Shown in pieces: positions 23,146 to 36,199 of a DNA stretch of 64,000 nt. The stretch covers positions 25,244,925 through 25,308,924 of the forward strand of contig NC_132878.1 in the NCBI RefSeq assembly GCF_030463535.1. Direction: 5' to 3'. Under the pieces are notes generated by a model that searched no databases, was not told the DNA's origin, and saw only the letters and a list, made by a program, of their open reading frames with translations. This stretch comes from Salminus brasiliensis. Taxonomy: Eukaryota; Chordata; Actinopteri; Characiformes; Bryconidae. Numbering within the stretch: the stretch's first letter is position 1; the number at the start of each line of letters is the position of its first letter. The position numbers and the translations under genes are program-made.

Positions 23146-24765
23146 ATGAAAGTTGTGGCTCTTGCACTGACCCTCCTCCTGGCCTTGGGTGAGTCTCTTC
23201 TTTATTTCCCAGCTGCCTCTTTATTTCTCTTTGTACTCCTTCAAATTAGCAATTCGTACCAGAACTAACAAATCTTTTAAAGCTGCCTAAAGCCTGAGTC
23301 TATCCTTTTCGGATTGTTCCCAGGCTCCCAGGCCCGTTCCCTGCAGGCCGATGCTCCCACCCAACTGGAGCACTACAAGGCAGCTGCCCTGGTCTATCTG
23401 AACCAAGTGAAGGATCATGCTACAAAGGCCCTTGGGCACCTCGAAGGAACTGACTATGACCTGTACAAGTAAGAGACAAACCCAATAACACATGATAAGA
23501 ACTTGCTGATGTGAACCAAGAATGTTTTTTTATTTTATTTTTTTTTTTAACATTGGTGGTTAGCAGATGGCTCAAATTGACTGATTCATTGAAGAGAAGC
23601 CTGGGGGACCCAAAAAGTCTGGAGTGTGTTATCTGGGACTTGCTATTGCTCTAGAACTGTGTTTTACGATGGGTATCCCAAGCCCACCTGGGCCATCAAT
23701 TGAGAACAAGCAGAAGTCTGAAGCTGCATCTGATGATGACGAAGTTGGAAAACAGTGGTCATCAGCTTTGTTAATGTGAAATCTACTGTTGGGCAGAGTT
23801 TAGCTCATATGCTGATCTCAGACACCTAAACTAGGTCACTAGGTTAGCTTCAAACTAAACTCAGGAAGGTCTGGCAGCAACTATTCAAGAAATTCAAGAA
23901 TTCCCAATCCAGTCTTCAGGAACCCCCAGATGCTTCACAGTTCTCTATCCCAGTTTCAAGAACATTTGTACCAGATATTTGGTTCCTGAATGCTTGGTCA
24001 AGGTCTTTCTAATTCTGAGAAGTTGTTTATACTGCATTTGACTTGGCTCAGAAGTGGGAAGTCAGACCTTAGAATTAAGTCAGAAGTAGTTTTTCACTTT
24101 TGTAATTTTTTGTAAATAAAAAGCTGCTGGGCTGGGAGTAATAGCTCTAAAAGATAAAGCTAAACCTTGGCCTTCTCTCTCCCTCTAGGCAGAAGTTGAC
24201 TGAGAGCCTGGACAACCTCCAGCAGTACGCAGAGACCGCTTCCCACTCCCTGACCCCCTACACCGCACACCTCGCTACAAGCACCAAGCAGGTGCGCGAG
24301 CACATCCTGTCTGAGCTGGAGGGTCTGCGCTCCCAGTTGGAGCCACACCGTGCTGAGCTGCGGCAAGTCATCGAGAAGCACCTGGAGGAGTACCGCAAGA
24401 AACTTGGCCCGATCTTCCAGGAGTATATCTCCGACAACCAGAAGGAGCTGGGGGCCCTGCGCCACAAGCTGCAGCCCGCTCTGGAGGAGCTGAAGCAGAA
24501 GGTGGAGACCAACTTCGAGGAGACCAAGTCCAAGCTGGTGCCCATTGTGGAAGCTGTACGTACTAAGATGAGCAAGCAGCTGGAGGACCTCAGAAACCTG
24601 GCTAACCCCTACGCCGAGGAGTACAAGGAGCATGTGCTGAAGGCTGTTGAGGACGTGAAGGAGAAGCTGGCCCCCCACACCACTGATCTACAGGGACAAC
24701 TTGAGCCCTACCTGGAGACCGCATTGGCCTTCTTCAAGAACACCTTTTCAGCACTCCAAAACTGA
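23146..24765 (+). CDS. apoa1: Apolipoprotein A-I
   Basis: Main structural apolipoprotein of HDL; it activates LCAT and takes up cholesterol exported by ABCA1. Coding exons 23146-23188, 23324-23468 and 24189-24765 give 254 residues, with phases 1 and 2 as in the vertebrate apoA-I/A-IV/E family. A signal peptide (MKVVALALTLLLALGSQA, residues 1-18) is followed by a short pro-segment. Exon 4 encodes amphipathic 22-mer/11-mer helices punctuated by proline (LEPHRAEL, LAPHTTDL, LEPYLET). Charged Glu/Lys/Arg pairing is typical and there are no cysteines. The length is near that of fish ApoA-I (about 260). A polyadenylation signal AATAAA lies at 24867-24872. Codons are strongly GC-ending, unlike the AT-rich surroundings, as expected for a highly expressed gene. 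Whether it corresponds to zebrafish apoa1a or apoa1b is not resolved. Confidence 0.95.
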
Positions 24766-24969
24766 GCTTCTTCTAAATATACACAGTCAGCACCACAGAT
24801 TCATATGTTCACATGCATGCGATTAGTAGTGTGTGATGTCCACAACATTTTCCCATGATGCAAAATAATAAATATGATGACGAAAACCCAAACTTTTCAA
24901 GTGTCTTTTTCATATTAGTCAGTATTATCCCCCCACCTGAATTTCCCATGAAAGGGGCATAAAGTTTTT

Positions 24970-25376
24970 ACAGAATAACTGATAGTAGATGTTGAATAAT
25001 TTAGAGCAGTTACAGAATAACTGATAGTAGATGTTGAATAATTTAGAGCAGTTACAGAATAATTGATAGTAGATGTTGAATAATTTAGAGCAGTTACAGA
25101 ATAATTGATAGTAGATGTTGAATAATTTAGAGCAGTTACAGAATAATTGATAGTAGATGTTGAATAATTTAGAGCAGTTACAGAATAATTGGTAGTAGAT
25201 GTTAAATAATTTAGAGCAGTTACAAAATAATTGATAGAAGATACTAAATAATTTAGAGCAGTTACAGAATAATTGATAGTAGGTGCTGAATAATTTAGAG
25301 CAGTTACAGAATAAGTGGTAGTGGATGCTGAATAATTTAGAGCAGTTACTGAATAATTGATAGAAGAGTTAATTGA
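24970..25376. repeat. 42-bp minisatellite, about 9.7 copies
   Basis: Head-to-tail copies of a 42-base AT-rich unit (starting ACAGAATAACTGATAGTAGA) repeat at 24970, 25012, 25054 and so on, with drift toward the right end. Middle copies are almost identical and right-hand copies diverge. It lies just downstream of the apoa1 polyadenylation site. Confidence 0.95.
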
Positions 25377-25589
25377 TAGCTTAGAAGAGTTGGCTTTGGA
25401 TACTAATCATTCATAGAAGATACTGAATGATTCATAGTATTTACATAATCATTTATAGCAGATATTGTCACTAAATTATAACTACATAAGATTATAATAT
25501 AAGATTATTTTTTGTAGTTTTTTCAGTCAGCAATTAGCAAGCATCCACCAGCAGTGCAATGATAAGTTAGCGTAAGAGAGCGGATACAG

Positions 25590-27460
25590 TACTTTAACCT
25601 TTGAACTACTATGCCGAAGGGCTGAAGGGCAGCTTCACACACACAGTGACAGTCTTATTATAAACCCTCCTTCCATGGCGTTTAATAATACCCCCCCACA
25701 GTACCATGGTCTTACCTCTAAGTTAAGAATGCATTTGAGCTACAGAGGAGAGAGGCAGAAGAAGAAGGGAACAACATAAAAGGAGGATTAAGCAGTAGTC
25801 CACATTATTAAAGGAGACACTGCAACTTATCAACCTTATAAATAACGATTGGCTCTTCAGTTTTGTTCAACAAACTGTAGCTGGTAATTTGCTTTACTAA
25901 CCTAATCAGAACAACTTACAGTGTCATGAATTTATCTGAACAGTGCTAAGACCAGCTGAACTAGTATAGTGATTTCAAAGTAGACATTATTTGTGTATTA
26001 ACATCACTTATACAGTTTTAGTGAGGATTGATGTTTCGGTACTCTCTCCATTCCTGGAGCCACAATAAAAATCCTGCCCTTGCACGGAGCATCCACTTGG
26101 ACTTGGGTGAGTCTCTTCTTTGATCCACATCTGTGCCTCTTTGTCTCATTTCTACTCTTTCATATTTGCATTTTAGTTTTTTTGACAAACACTGAATGAA
26201 GTTAATGGCAACACATTTGCCCCATGCAAGCTGTGTTACTACTAATGGAAGAAAAAAAAATACCATTATTAAATCTCTTAAAGCTGTTTAAAGCCAGAGT
26301 CTTACCTTTTTATTTTGTTCCCAGGCTCCCGGGCCCATTCCTTGCTGGCGGTTGCACTCACCTATCTGGAGCACTAGAAGGCAGCTGCCTTGGTTTACCT
26401 GAACCAGGTGAAGGGTAACTCTTCATAAGCCTTGGAGCACCTTCAAGGAACTGATCACAACCTGTACAAGACAGCCATGATGATACAATCCTGATAACAC
26501 TGTATTATAACTTTCTGATATCACTAATTACAAGCATCAGTTAATGTTTCTTTAATGCTAACCACTGGTAGCTAGTTGAGGGACTTGAAGTGAAGCAGAT
26601 TCATTGAATGTGAGAGGGGAAGTCTGGAGTGAAGTGGTTAACTTCAAACTGCTCGAAGAACAGCATCTCTCAAATAGAGTCCATGGGTACCCAGAAGGTC
26701 CACAGTTACCCTATTCCAGCTCTCAGCCCACCTGGGCAATTGATTGATATAACATTGATATAGATATAGATGTTTCCTGACGATCTCATCATGCAGAGTT
26801 TAATTCATGCAATCCTAAAACAGTGTTATACCTACATTTTTGTTCTATGCCTGTTCCCAGTAAAAAGAACCAGTGGCTTTTGAATGTTTGATCCAGGTGT
26901 GCTGACTGCTGATCTTGAGACATTAACCAGTGCCCAAACACTGTTGGTCTCACTTCTGAATGGCTAATTAATCACTTTAGGTATGTTGGGGCTGGAAATA
27001 ACAGATACTGTAAAGGGACACCTTTACCAAACCACCACAATCTTCTCTTCCCCTCTAGTCAAAAGGTCACCCAGAGACCGGACAAACTCCAGCAAGATGC
27101 AGATACTGCTACTGATTTCCTGACCCTCTACATCATGCACCTAATTCACAACACGAAGCAGGTGTGTGAGCACTACCAGCCACACCATGCTGAGCTGCAC
27201 CAGGAGGAGTACAGCTGTGTAGGAGCTGAAGGCTGCTCTGGAGGAACTGAAGCAGAAGGTGGAGTCCAACATGGAGGAAGCCAATTCCCTTTGCTCATCA
27301 TGGAGACTGTCCGTACCAAGCTGAGCAAGCAACTGGAGGACCTCAGTGATCTGCCTACCACCCATGCTGAGAAGTACAAGAAATGTTATGAGGGCAGTGG
27401 AGAATGTAAAGGAGAAGCTGGCCCCCCACACCACTGAGCTACCTGATATCAAAGCTTATG
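25590..27460 (+). pseudogene. Apolipoprotein A-I duplicate, disabled
   Basis: A whole-gene copy of apoa1 with its promoter and intron layout but ruined coding. The promoter block (about 25594-25672) keeps AACCTTTGAACT and a decayed TATA. The exon-1 donor GTAAG has become TTAAG near 25722. Exon 2 (about 26055-26106) has lost its ATG (ATAAAA where apoa1 has ATGAAA). Exon 3 (26324-26470) has an in-frame TAG, where apoa1 reads GAGCACTACAAG, and later a TAA. Exon 4 (about 27058-27452) lacks roughly 100 bases after the GAGCTGCAC region and has frameshifts. The short open frames within it are accidental remnants. The matching order and spacing show DNA-level duplication, not retroposition. Confidence 0.9.
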
Positions 27461-27657
27461 ACCATCCACAATACAGGACAAGCATTCTCACTCAGTCAAT
27501 ACCACATAGCCATTTTTCCTAATTTCATATCCAAGTGTCTTTTTACACCAGCAGATAAGGCCAGGTATCACTGAGTGTTGTCACAAAGCAGGACTGACCC
27601 AGACAACTGAAAAATATGGCTTTGTGAACAAGAGCACTAAACATTTACATCATACAT

Positions 27658-27822
27658 GGTGACTGAGAGTCTGGACAAACTCCAGCAGTATGCAGAGACC
27701 GCCTCCCACTCCCTGACCCTACACCGCACATCTTGCTTCAAGCACTAAGCAGGTGCGCGAGCACATCCTGTCTGAGCTGGAGGGTCTGCGCTCCCAGTTG
27801 GAGCCACACCGCGCTGACCATC
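27658..27822 (+). pseudogene. Detached apoa1 exon-4 fragment
   Basis: A 165-base piece matches the beginning of apoa1 exon 4 (about 24198-24355) far more closely than the neighbouring pseudogene does. It includes about 65 identical bases in a row, beginning AAGCAGGTGCGCGAGCACAT. A two-base loss in the run of C after CTGACC breaks the frame, and a TAA follows soon after. No promoter, other exons or stop region accompany it. It may be a later partial duplication of the working gene, or the left part of a second duplicate. Confidence 0.85.
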
Positions 27823-28621
27823 ACTACAACGGTAGCAACATGCATCACCCTTGTACTGAGACTACCCCCATATTGAAGTCAAATGAATGATTTATTGTTC
27901 CGGTTGTCCACTTTTCATGCAGGGGCTGCAAAATACAAGCTACTTCACTGTTAAATAGCACAATCTTTTTGTTGGCAACACTGGTGATAACTGCAGCACA
28001 AGCTTGGTCTTAGGACCACATTCACAACGCAGGAGGTGCATTCTACTCCACTCATTAAGGGCTTGCTGGCGAGCTAGTGAGTTGAATTAGGTGTAAAAAG
28101 AAAGGGAACGTGATGTATGGAGTCAGATGGTTTGGGATAGAGAAGAATGACTGGTAAATGATATTTATTCTTGTTTATTAACCATAAATGGTCACAAAAA
28201 GTATATTACAAAAATCAATAACTTAAAAAAAGATTATAAAATAAGGTTATGAAACGTTCATAAATTTCACAGGTGGTCAATTAGATTGTAACACACAAGT
28301 GAACCACTTGTTTTAGAGAGTACTGAAATCACCCATCCACCCAAAGCACCTATAATCTATATGTTCAATAATTCCAAATTCCAACACATTTTCAGAAGCA
28401 GTGAAAAGTTTTACTGTTCTTATGAAGGAAATACTGTTTACAGAAGTGATTTGAGCTACAAAACCTGATAAAGTCATAAAAACAAATGTTTTCATTGATA
28501 CTTGGCTATTAGGACAATTAGGATATCCTTAGTATCTTTAATAGTTCTGACTTTTTAAATGTCAACTTTACACTGAGTATCAAAGAAGCCAAGCTACACT
28601 GTGAATGTGTGGTTTTTGTTT

Positions 28622-31600
28622 TTATTTACTGGGACAGAAAGGGCAGGAGTGGTCCTTGCTGGACTGCAGCCACACACTGATGCACTGAAACAAACAAACA
28701 AACAAAAAAACAGGTTGGTGCAGTTAGTACTGGAGTAATATCCTAAACTCAAAATCGTCCCTATCCACATTTGTGGTAATAAATATACATATATGGATAT
28801 TTTATCTGTCATCATTTAGGTTATAATGAGCTTTGAGTGATTTCTTTAGTACACATATGGTAGCTTCTCTGTGACCAACACAGACAAACACACGCTGTAA
28901 TGGGAAAGCAGATCTCAGAAGGACGAACATAAGATTTACACAAACCAAGAATGTCACTTGCAGAATTTTCATAACAACTGCAGATTCCAAGATCAGGATT
29001 ATAAACTATTGTGCAGAAGCTCACATAAGTTATTGGGAGATCAGAGGTGTAGCCACTTTGCAAAGTCTGGAAGACGACCTAGCCAGTCACTCTCAACTGA
29101 GAAGAATTGCAGGGTGAGGAACGACACAAGAACTACCAAGCCACATTCCTGCCATAAACTGGAAGCTGCTGGAATGCCAGTGTTACTGTCTAGAGTCAAG
29201 CAGGTTTTACATCACCATGGATGAAGAGGCTATTCAATACTGTGCCAACATGGTGGTGGTAGGAACTTGCTCTGAAGCTGCTTAATTTTTTTCCATCATT
29301 TCAAGGGTTAAAACTTGAGTATGATGAGTATAGGCAAGTTCGTCAAGTATACATTGAGCTGCATGTGTATGTGTAGACGTTACGTTACATTATGCACTCA
29401 CCTCTTTGTGTAGCGTGTGGGGGCAGTTTGTGTTGTATTGCGTTCCAGGTTCTACATGGTTCTGGCACATTAAACACAGCTTACGTATGGGTGGAGCCTG
29501 ACAGACGGGTATGAGTAGAGGAAGAAATATATTATAGTCTGACCATCATACTCAACATAGTAACTGTCCATCACCTTGCATATGTTATAAAGAAAAATTA
29601 ACATTGGAAATGTGTTTAGTCGGTCAGCCAAACTGGGTTACACTATGCTTACTGGTGCCTCACAGCTTGAATACAAAAGTAAACAGCTTTGATCAGCATT
29701 TGGGGTGAGGAGCGGAAATTGATGTAATTTTCCACCAAATCCATTAGTTCAAGACACTGCAGCAGACACAGCATGTTTAGATATGTTTGAAAGACATAAA
29801 TGTGGGTATTAGATATGGTTCTGACCTGTGAAGGTTTTGGCTGGAAAACTGAGACGCTGGGGGCTTGAAAAGGGGGCCGCATAGGGTGGGGCTGGACTAC
29901 AGTCCTCTGGATTGGGCGGGGAAGTGCAGCAAAGCCTCGGGATCCAGACGGAGGAGCTATAGGGCCTGGAGCCTGTACATATAAAAATGTAACAAACTAA
30001 ATCATACAGTTTTAATACAAAATATTAATTTAATGTAAGAAGGAAACCCGAGTGGGTTTTTTCCATATAGGATATTATAGCTGATATTATATCAGATATG
30101 ATTTTTTCCTACAATAAGTCATCGTAACAGAACTAAACGTGCTTTCAGACTTCACACAAGAGAAGAAAAACTACTGGAGGATGAACTCACCGGGCGATCA
30201 TTCTGTGCCAGTTTCTGGGACACCTGTTGTATGACTTCATCCATGGACAGACCTGCCATGGTGCCACGCTCACTCTTAATCTGCTGCAGCACACCTGTCA
30301 GCTGAGTTCTGAACAGAGAGTCAGATGTTAACAATCTACCTATTTAACCCCCATAGGTCACCCACAGTCTACATGCCTTGAAATGCCTAGTATGTTTGTA
30401 CATTTTGTTAAATTAAATAACTATAATTATATAACATGGGCTTTAACTGAATAGAAATTGACATAAAATCAGAGCACAATGACAGTAACAGTTAGACTTG
30501 ACATGAGCCAATGTGTCAAATTGAACTGAGTAAGCATTTAACGCTCAACAAAAGAAGGTGCCGCTTATACAAGGGTGTGATCTCGGTACCTGGTGCATTG
30601 TGGGAAATGCGTGCCCAGTCTCTCCAGCACCTTGTCCAGCTTGCCTGCAGGTGGTGGGTTGGATGGGACTGTCTGGGGGGAAGCGTTCCGGATGGGAGCG
30701 AATGAGAGGGTCCCCTGAGGCAGTGCTGCTGTTGCCATGGGAGCAGCTGCATGAGTCATTGCCATGGAGACATGAGCAGGTCCAGTGGCTCCATAGGTAC
30801 TGGTGGGTGCAATAGTGTGTGGTAAGCCATACATGGAATGAGCGTGGGGCGAGGTGTGAGGTAAAGGCATAGAAGGCACAGCAGGCATGGTGGGCATACG
30901 GAAGGAGAGATGAGAAGGGAAAACGGTGGGCATGGTCAGTTTGGGCTTGGGTCCAGCTGCGTATGATGAAGCGGCCACGGTGGGAGCTGGAAGGCTTTGG
31001 GACGAAACTGTGGGGAGCGGAGAGGTAGGTCTATGGATTGGAACACTACCGGGAGGAAATTCAGGCAACGTGGTGGGGGGAGGGATGCGAATCATAGGAC
31101 TACTGTAATATGGCACATGCATAGAATTTCTAGGAGCACTCATAAACAACTCAATCTGAAAAGGGAGATAAAAACAGAACAGGGAAAAAATTTAAAATGT
31201 GTGGAATCAGGTTTCATTAAAAAAAAAAAAACTATTTGTGTACAGATAAATGTATAAATTAATGTATAAGGCATTCTAATATTATAGTCCAGTTGAACTT
31301 AACAGGTTTCAGAATTAGGAACAAAGCTTCAAATTAGGAAATGTACTGCACAAAACAAATTACAGAACATTTAAATAAAACATCTAAAAATACATCTAGA
31401 ATTTAGAGGGCTTATCTCTGACATTTTTCTTGTATATTATTTTTTCTTCTAAGGGTCACTTAAACATTTGGGTGGGATTATGTATCAAACAGTTAAATTT
31501 TACATTACTATTTTTCAACCTCCCTTTTAGAAAATAACAGTTCTCACACTGGGAACAGTTTAGAGAAAAATAAAATGGACATAACTGATCACTGACCCCC

Positions 31601-34600
31601 AATGCATTGTTACTCCTGTAACTTCTAAATAATACAGTACACAACTATTAAATCAGGCTACATCAGGATGCAAAATCTAACTTAAAAGGAAAAGGAAAAC
31701 ACTACAAATAGACAAAGAAAAAGGACAACAAGTAACAATCAAATCCTCTTCAGAAGGATACCTACTGAGGGCACATTAGGGAGAGGTGGCAGAGAGACTG
31801 GGGGTAAACTGTCCAGTTGCTGTCCGTTTTGTAGTAGCTTAAGGTTTTCATTGTACGTATTCTGAAAAAAGAGACAGGGAAAAAAAAAAAAACAGAGACA
31901 GACAGAGAAGCTAAGCAAAAACTGCACACATTGTAATCAAATGATCCTACTTACACCACCCCCAACTCTAAGTGTGATGCTAGAAATCTAGAAAAGTTAT
32001 TTGATTAATCATATTTCCCAGGAGAGTGAAGGTAGCGCCCCTGCTACTGGTGTCAACAATGGAGCTTTCAATGGCAAGGGATGGCACTCCAATAATGCAT
32101 GTGAACTAGCCCCACCCTTTTATCTGCAATTGAAGTAAACCCCTTGCCCATCACAAGCCCAGGTGAACTAGACCGAACCCTCACGTGCAATTCAGGTGAA
32201 CTAGACCGAACCCTCACCTGTAGACTAGACAGGCTGTTCCGGACAATTAGTATATTTTTTTCCCACTCGTGCCGCTGCCTGGCATGCTGTGGCGACCTGT
32301 CCACAGAGCAAACAATCAATTTAAATGCGTACACATACAAAAAAAAACAAAAACAAAAAAGGCATTATATCAGATCTACAAGCACAAAAACATTACCAGA
32401 GTGTTCCAATATATTTTTCAGCTTCTGCAATCCAGTCTTCTATCTGAGAAATCGCCAGCTCTCTCTCAGACTCTAGCACAGCTATCTGTACACAGAGACA
32501 GACACCGAAACAGAGACCATAATTATACTGAAACCCTTTCAATATATGACAAGAAGGCCATAATTGATATTAATATTATATATTTTCTGGATGTTTAAAA
32601 GCAGTACAGAACTTAGACTTTTTTGACTGGTTGGCAAAACTTGCTCACCTCATCCTTTAGGGCGATCTGGCTGGCTTCCTCAACTTGTTTAGAAAGCCTC
32701 TCATGTTCGGTCTGCAAATCTGCTATCTCTTGTTCCCATGAAACCCTGTAGCAAGACACACCATCAGTAATCTAGCAAAACATGAAGAAGCCAAAACACT
32801 GCATATTTTAAATGGATCTGGACTAAACTTTCACCGCAGGATACCAGGATACATTACAATGTCCCAATCTGATCTGAAAGACATGTTTTAATGAGACAGT
32901 ACTAGCAATATTAAGCCTAAAACTAATGAAGCCAAAGTCCATGTGCTTGCCTTGTCTGCCCTATTACAGCAACCTCTGGGAGACCTTGCTAAAAAGTCTT
33001 ACTTATCGTTGTTTTGTTCCTCAATAAGCAGCTTCAGCTTTCTGTCTGCTTCCTCAAACTCCTGAGCCAATCTAAAACAAAACAACATGCACATAAACCA
33101 AGCATTTAAACACATGAATGTCTTGAAAATAGTTTCTGAAATATCTTCTTGGTCTTCTCTTTACCTTTTCTTCCCTTCTGCCAGTCGCTCCTTCTCTGTG
33201 GTCAGTTCTTCGAGCTTAACAGTGAAGTTTTTTCGGGTGGTCTTACTGCTGTTCAGGTCCAGCTTCACGTGTAGAGACTCAATCTTGCTAATGAGAAGCT
33301 ACACAAAAACAGAAACCACCAATCAGGTCTCAGCACCAGGAGAAGGTAGCCAATCTGAAGCTAGCTACAATGTTTATTTTCTGATGCTACAGTGGATCCA
33401 TTGACACATATCACAACGACAGCAATAAACACACAGTGTAGGAGTAGTAAAATATGTTCAGTTAGAGGACAATCAGTTAGTGTGTCACAATAACTGGAAA
33501 AAGTGCTGGAATTGTGCTTGAACAACAGTGTTATGACCACAACACAAAAAGATCATTGTGGTGCACCGTTTAACTCATATCTACAGCCGGCTTGCACAGA
33601 AAGACGGCCGGCGTCTGTGGTTGAAAGTGCTAAATTTAAAACGTCCATATGTCTGCTCTTACTGTTTTGTAGAGGGAAAGCCAAGATCAGAACATCCTTA
33701 CCCAGATAAATGGCTCACACCTTCAACCATAGAGCCAGGTCCTCTTTATTTTTTGGATATAGTGTCCCACAACAGTTTGAGCTTGTTGTGTTGGAGTTAA
33801 AGTTAGTTAGTTCTGCTCTAAATAGCTCTATATAACATTACACATTACTTTGTGAGGAGTGTCCAGAGCAGTCGATGACTTCAGACTGCATTCACTTTGA
33901 ATATGATATGAACATAATCCATTTCATTAAAAAAATGACCAGAAATTCTAACATAAATTTGAAAGTTATTGAAAGCAGGCGTGGTGGAATAAGCTGGATT
34001 GTGATGTCTGGAGATCTCTGCTGTTTTAGTCCGAGGGCTAAAATCAGTTCAGGGTAGTTCAAGCGCAGACTAAAAGCTTATCTGATCAAGTGTGTCCAGT
34101 GCCACTGTGCCCACAGACAACTGTTCCAAGTCTTTTCATTCATTAGGCTTCTTCTCTTTGGCTACATTTACATGACAGGTCACATCATGTTTACAGTCAC
34201 TGCTGACCCCCACTGGCCACACCAAACAGTGAACACAGTGACAAGCACATATACAGTGAATGATGAATAAACAACAACTAACAAACCCAAAGTCTGACCT
34301 AAGAGCACACATGAGAATATAAACTAAATCTTCAACAGGGTGTTTTTCAAGAGATCAGATCTGTGTCCTCGATGGAAGGAACCAAGTAACCCTGCAGTGT
34401 GAAACATGAACCTGGTAATTCTGTTGCTTTTCATCCCTCATCTTCTTCAGACTCTCAACGTGGAGGGCATGTTCAGTTTCGTCAGCATCGCCCTGCCTGA
34501 CCAGAGACTCGTACTGTTGAGCCAGCCTGGCACTGTACTCATTTATAGTGTGCTAAAGAAAGAAAAAGAGAGATATATTAAAACACCACCAATAGACATT

Positions 34601-36093
34601 TTTAAATAGGTCTGAAAGTGTGGGTCATTAAAAGTCAGATGGCAACAGTAACGTGACATGATGGATAACTACTGACAATGTTTTTTGTTTTAAATATAAC
34701 GTAGACAAATTATCCTAGTTTTGACCTCTCCAGTGTAGTGCTGGCTGTAGCCCAGCTGCTCACACTGTATGTCGCTCTGATAAGAGTCCAATAGTCTCTT
34801 GTTCAAACACAGCTTTTAAACACAGCTTCAGAAGGTTCTTTGAGGGATGCTATGGAAGAACCAATTTTGGTCCCATAAAGAACCATGTGTGTAATAGAAC
34901 CTTTAAACTTCATATCAAGTGAAGGTTCCTCAGATCTTTAAAAGGGTCTTCACACTCACACGTCTCTATTACAAACAGGGTTCTTTATGGAACCAAAAGT
35001 GGTTCTTCAACGGCATCGCTCAAAGAACCTTCTGAAGCCACTATTATTTTTAAGACAGCGCAGACAGCGAGACCTCTGTGGATAAATGGGTGGAACAGCC
35101 ACTCTTGCTCTCACTTGACACTGGTGATTAGCTGTTCACTCAGTGGTGGAAGTCACTGGATTTCACGTTCAGGTTAATGTGATGAACCTTTTTTCGGGCC
35201 ACATTTGAGCAAACAAGTCCAGCAGAATTTATTATTCTAGTCACTCGGCAGTGCTAATAACACTTGTTCTATTTTTCAGTCCTGCATCAAAACTGTTATC
35301 CTTACCTTTAAATGACAGATACATCTGATCTAAAGTCAAGCAACAAAATCCTCACTACTAAAGGGAACACAAAACACCTAATCTTACAAGTTACGCTCTG
35401 TTTTCTGTTACTGGACTGACCTGGTGCAATCATCCACACCACAAGCACACAATCAAACTATCAGAGGTACTTCACCATGGCAGACTCCCAGTCATCATTA
35501 GTGCCGGAGGCTTTCTCCTCTGTCCAGTCCTCAGTCTTTAGAAGAGACGAGAACACAGAGACCATGTTCATGCATTCATCAGTATCCCTGAGTTACGCAC
35601 TAACCTTCACTAAACTCTCCAACAAAGCAGCATTCCTGCATTAATGCCTAAAGACTAAATCAAGCCGCGATCTGAGGAGATCTCTGTTGTACACAACTAG
35701 CTAGCCAACTACAGGGAGGTGGGAGCATTAGCATTAGCATTAGCATTATCGTGGCTGTGTTTAAAAGCTCCTATGCCCTGCTGTTCTCTTAAAAACTGCC
35801 CTACCTACAAGCTACCCCTACCTGTATGTCAAAGTCCTTCGTTTCTGTGTTGGTCGGCATGATGTCGAATTCGTGGCCAAACAACAACGCTTCCTGATCG
35901 GCCACTGGAGACTGACCTCGTACATGCCCCGGAACTGCCCACAGTGTGGCTGCTGGAGCAGGGGCTGCCCACAGAGAGGCGCACACAGGGATATTACCCC
36001 TGCAATCACTCAGTGAGGAGAGGAAAACTTCAGGTTAACTTTCAGATAAAAAATAATATGTATAAAAAATGATTATATATTGTATATTGTTAC

Positions 36094-36130
<37 letters not shown>

Positions 36131-36191
36131 CTCACGCGACTAAGTCGTCTTCTAACGACAAGCTCCAGTCCGTCTGCACCTCACTCTCCAT
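28622..36191 (-). CDS. rnf214: RING finger protein 214 (E3 ubiquitin ligase)
   Basis: Predicted RING-type E3 ubiquitin ligase. Fifteen coding exons on the minus strand: 36136-36191, 35822-35999, 35476-35535, 34412-34552, 33165-33298, 33003-33071, 32649-32745, 32401-32296-type pair (exon 8 ends at the donor GTAATG near 32396; exon 9 is 32218-32296), 31766-31861, 30590-31155, 30191-30308, 29826-29972, 29402-29497 and 28622-28684. The joined frame is open for 662 residues and every phase agrees. The N-terminus is acidic (residues 1-98). Residues about 99-300 are a long Glu/Lys/Gln coiled coil. Residues about 320-610 are proline-rich. The extreme C-terminus is a RING-H2: CLMC at 618-621, CPHTLHKEC at 635-643 and CPFC at 656-659. 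Identity as RNF214 rests on this architecture and on the PAFAH1B2/TAGLN neighbourhood. The intron-4 donor GTTCAT is weak. Confidence 0.88.
32160..32217. repeat. Tandem duplication covering an rnf214 splice donor
   Basis: On the minus strand the intronic block GTGAGGGTTCGGTCTAGTTC-ACCTG occurs at 32193-32217, starting exactly at the exon-9 donor, and again about 33 bases on. Only the first copy is preceded by CAG; the second follows CAC. Confidence 0.85.
34825..35037. mobile_element. MITE with about 60-bp inverted arms (rnf214 intron)
   Basis: The left arm (CTTCAGAAGGTTCTTTGAGG and on through CCATAAAGAACC) and the right arm (34976-35037) are near-perfect reverse complements with a central spacer of about 90 bases. 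The AAAGAACC-rich ends are typical of fish MITEs. Diverged AAGAACC sequence of the same kind occurs at about 21840-22000. Confidence 0.75.
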
Positions 36192-36199
36192 GTGTAGGG

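Noticed and set aside
24160-24678. 172-codon minus-strand open frame
   Set aside because: Antisense shadow of apoa1 exon 4; the Leu-rich pattern is the complement of its Glu/Lys/Gln codons.
27135-27437. 100-codon open frame resembling apolipoprotein
   Set aside because: A frame-shifted remnant inside the pseudogene exon 4; upstream exons are broken.
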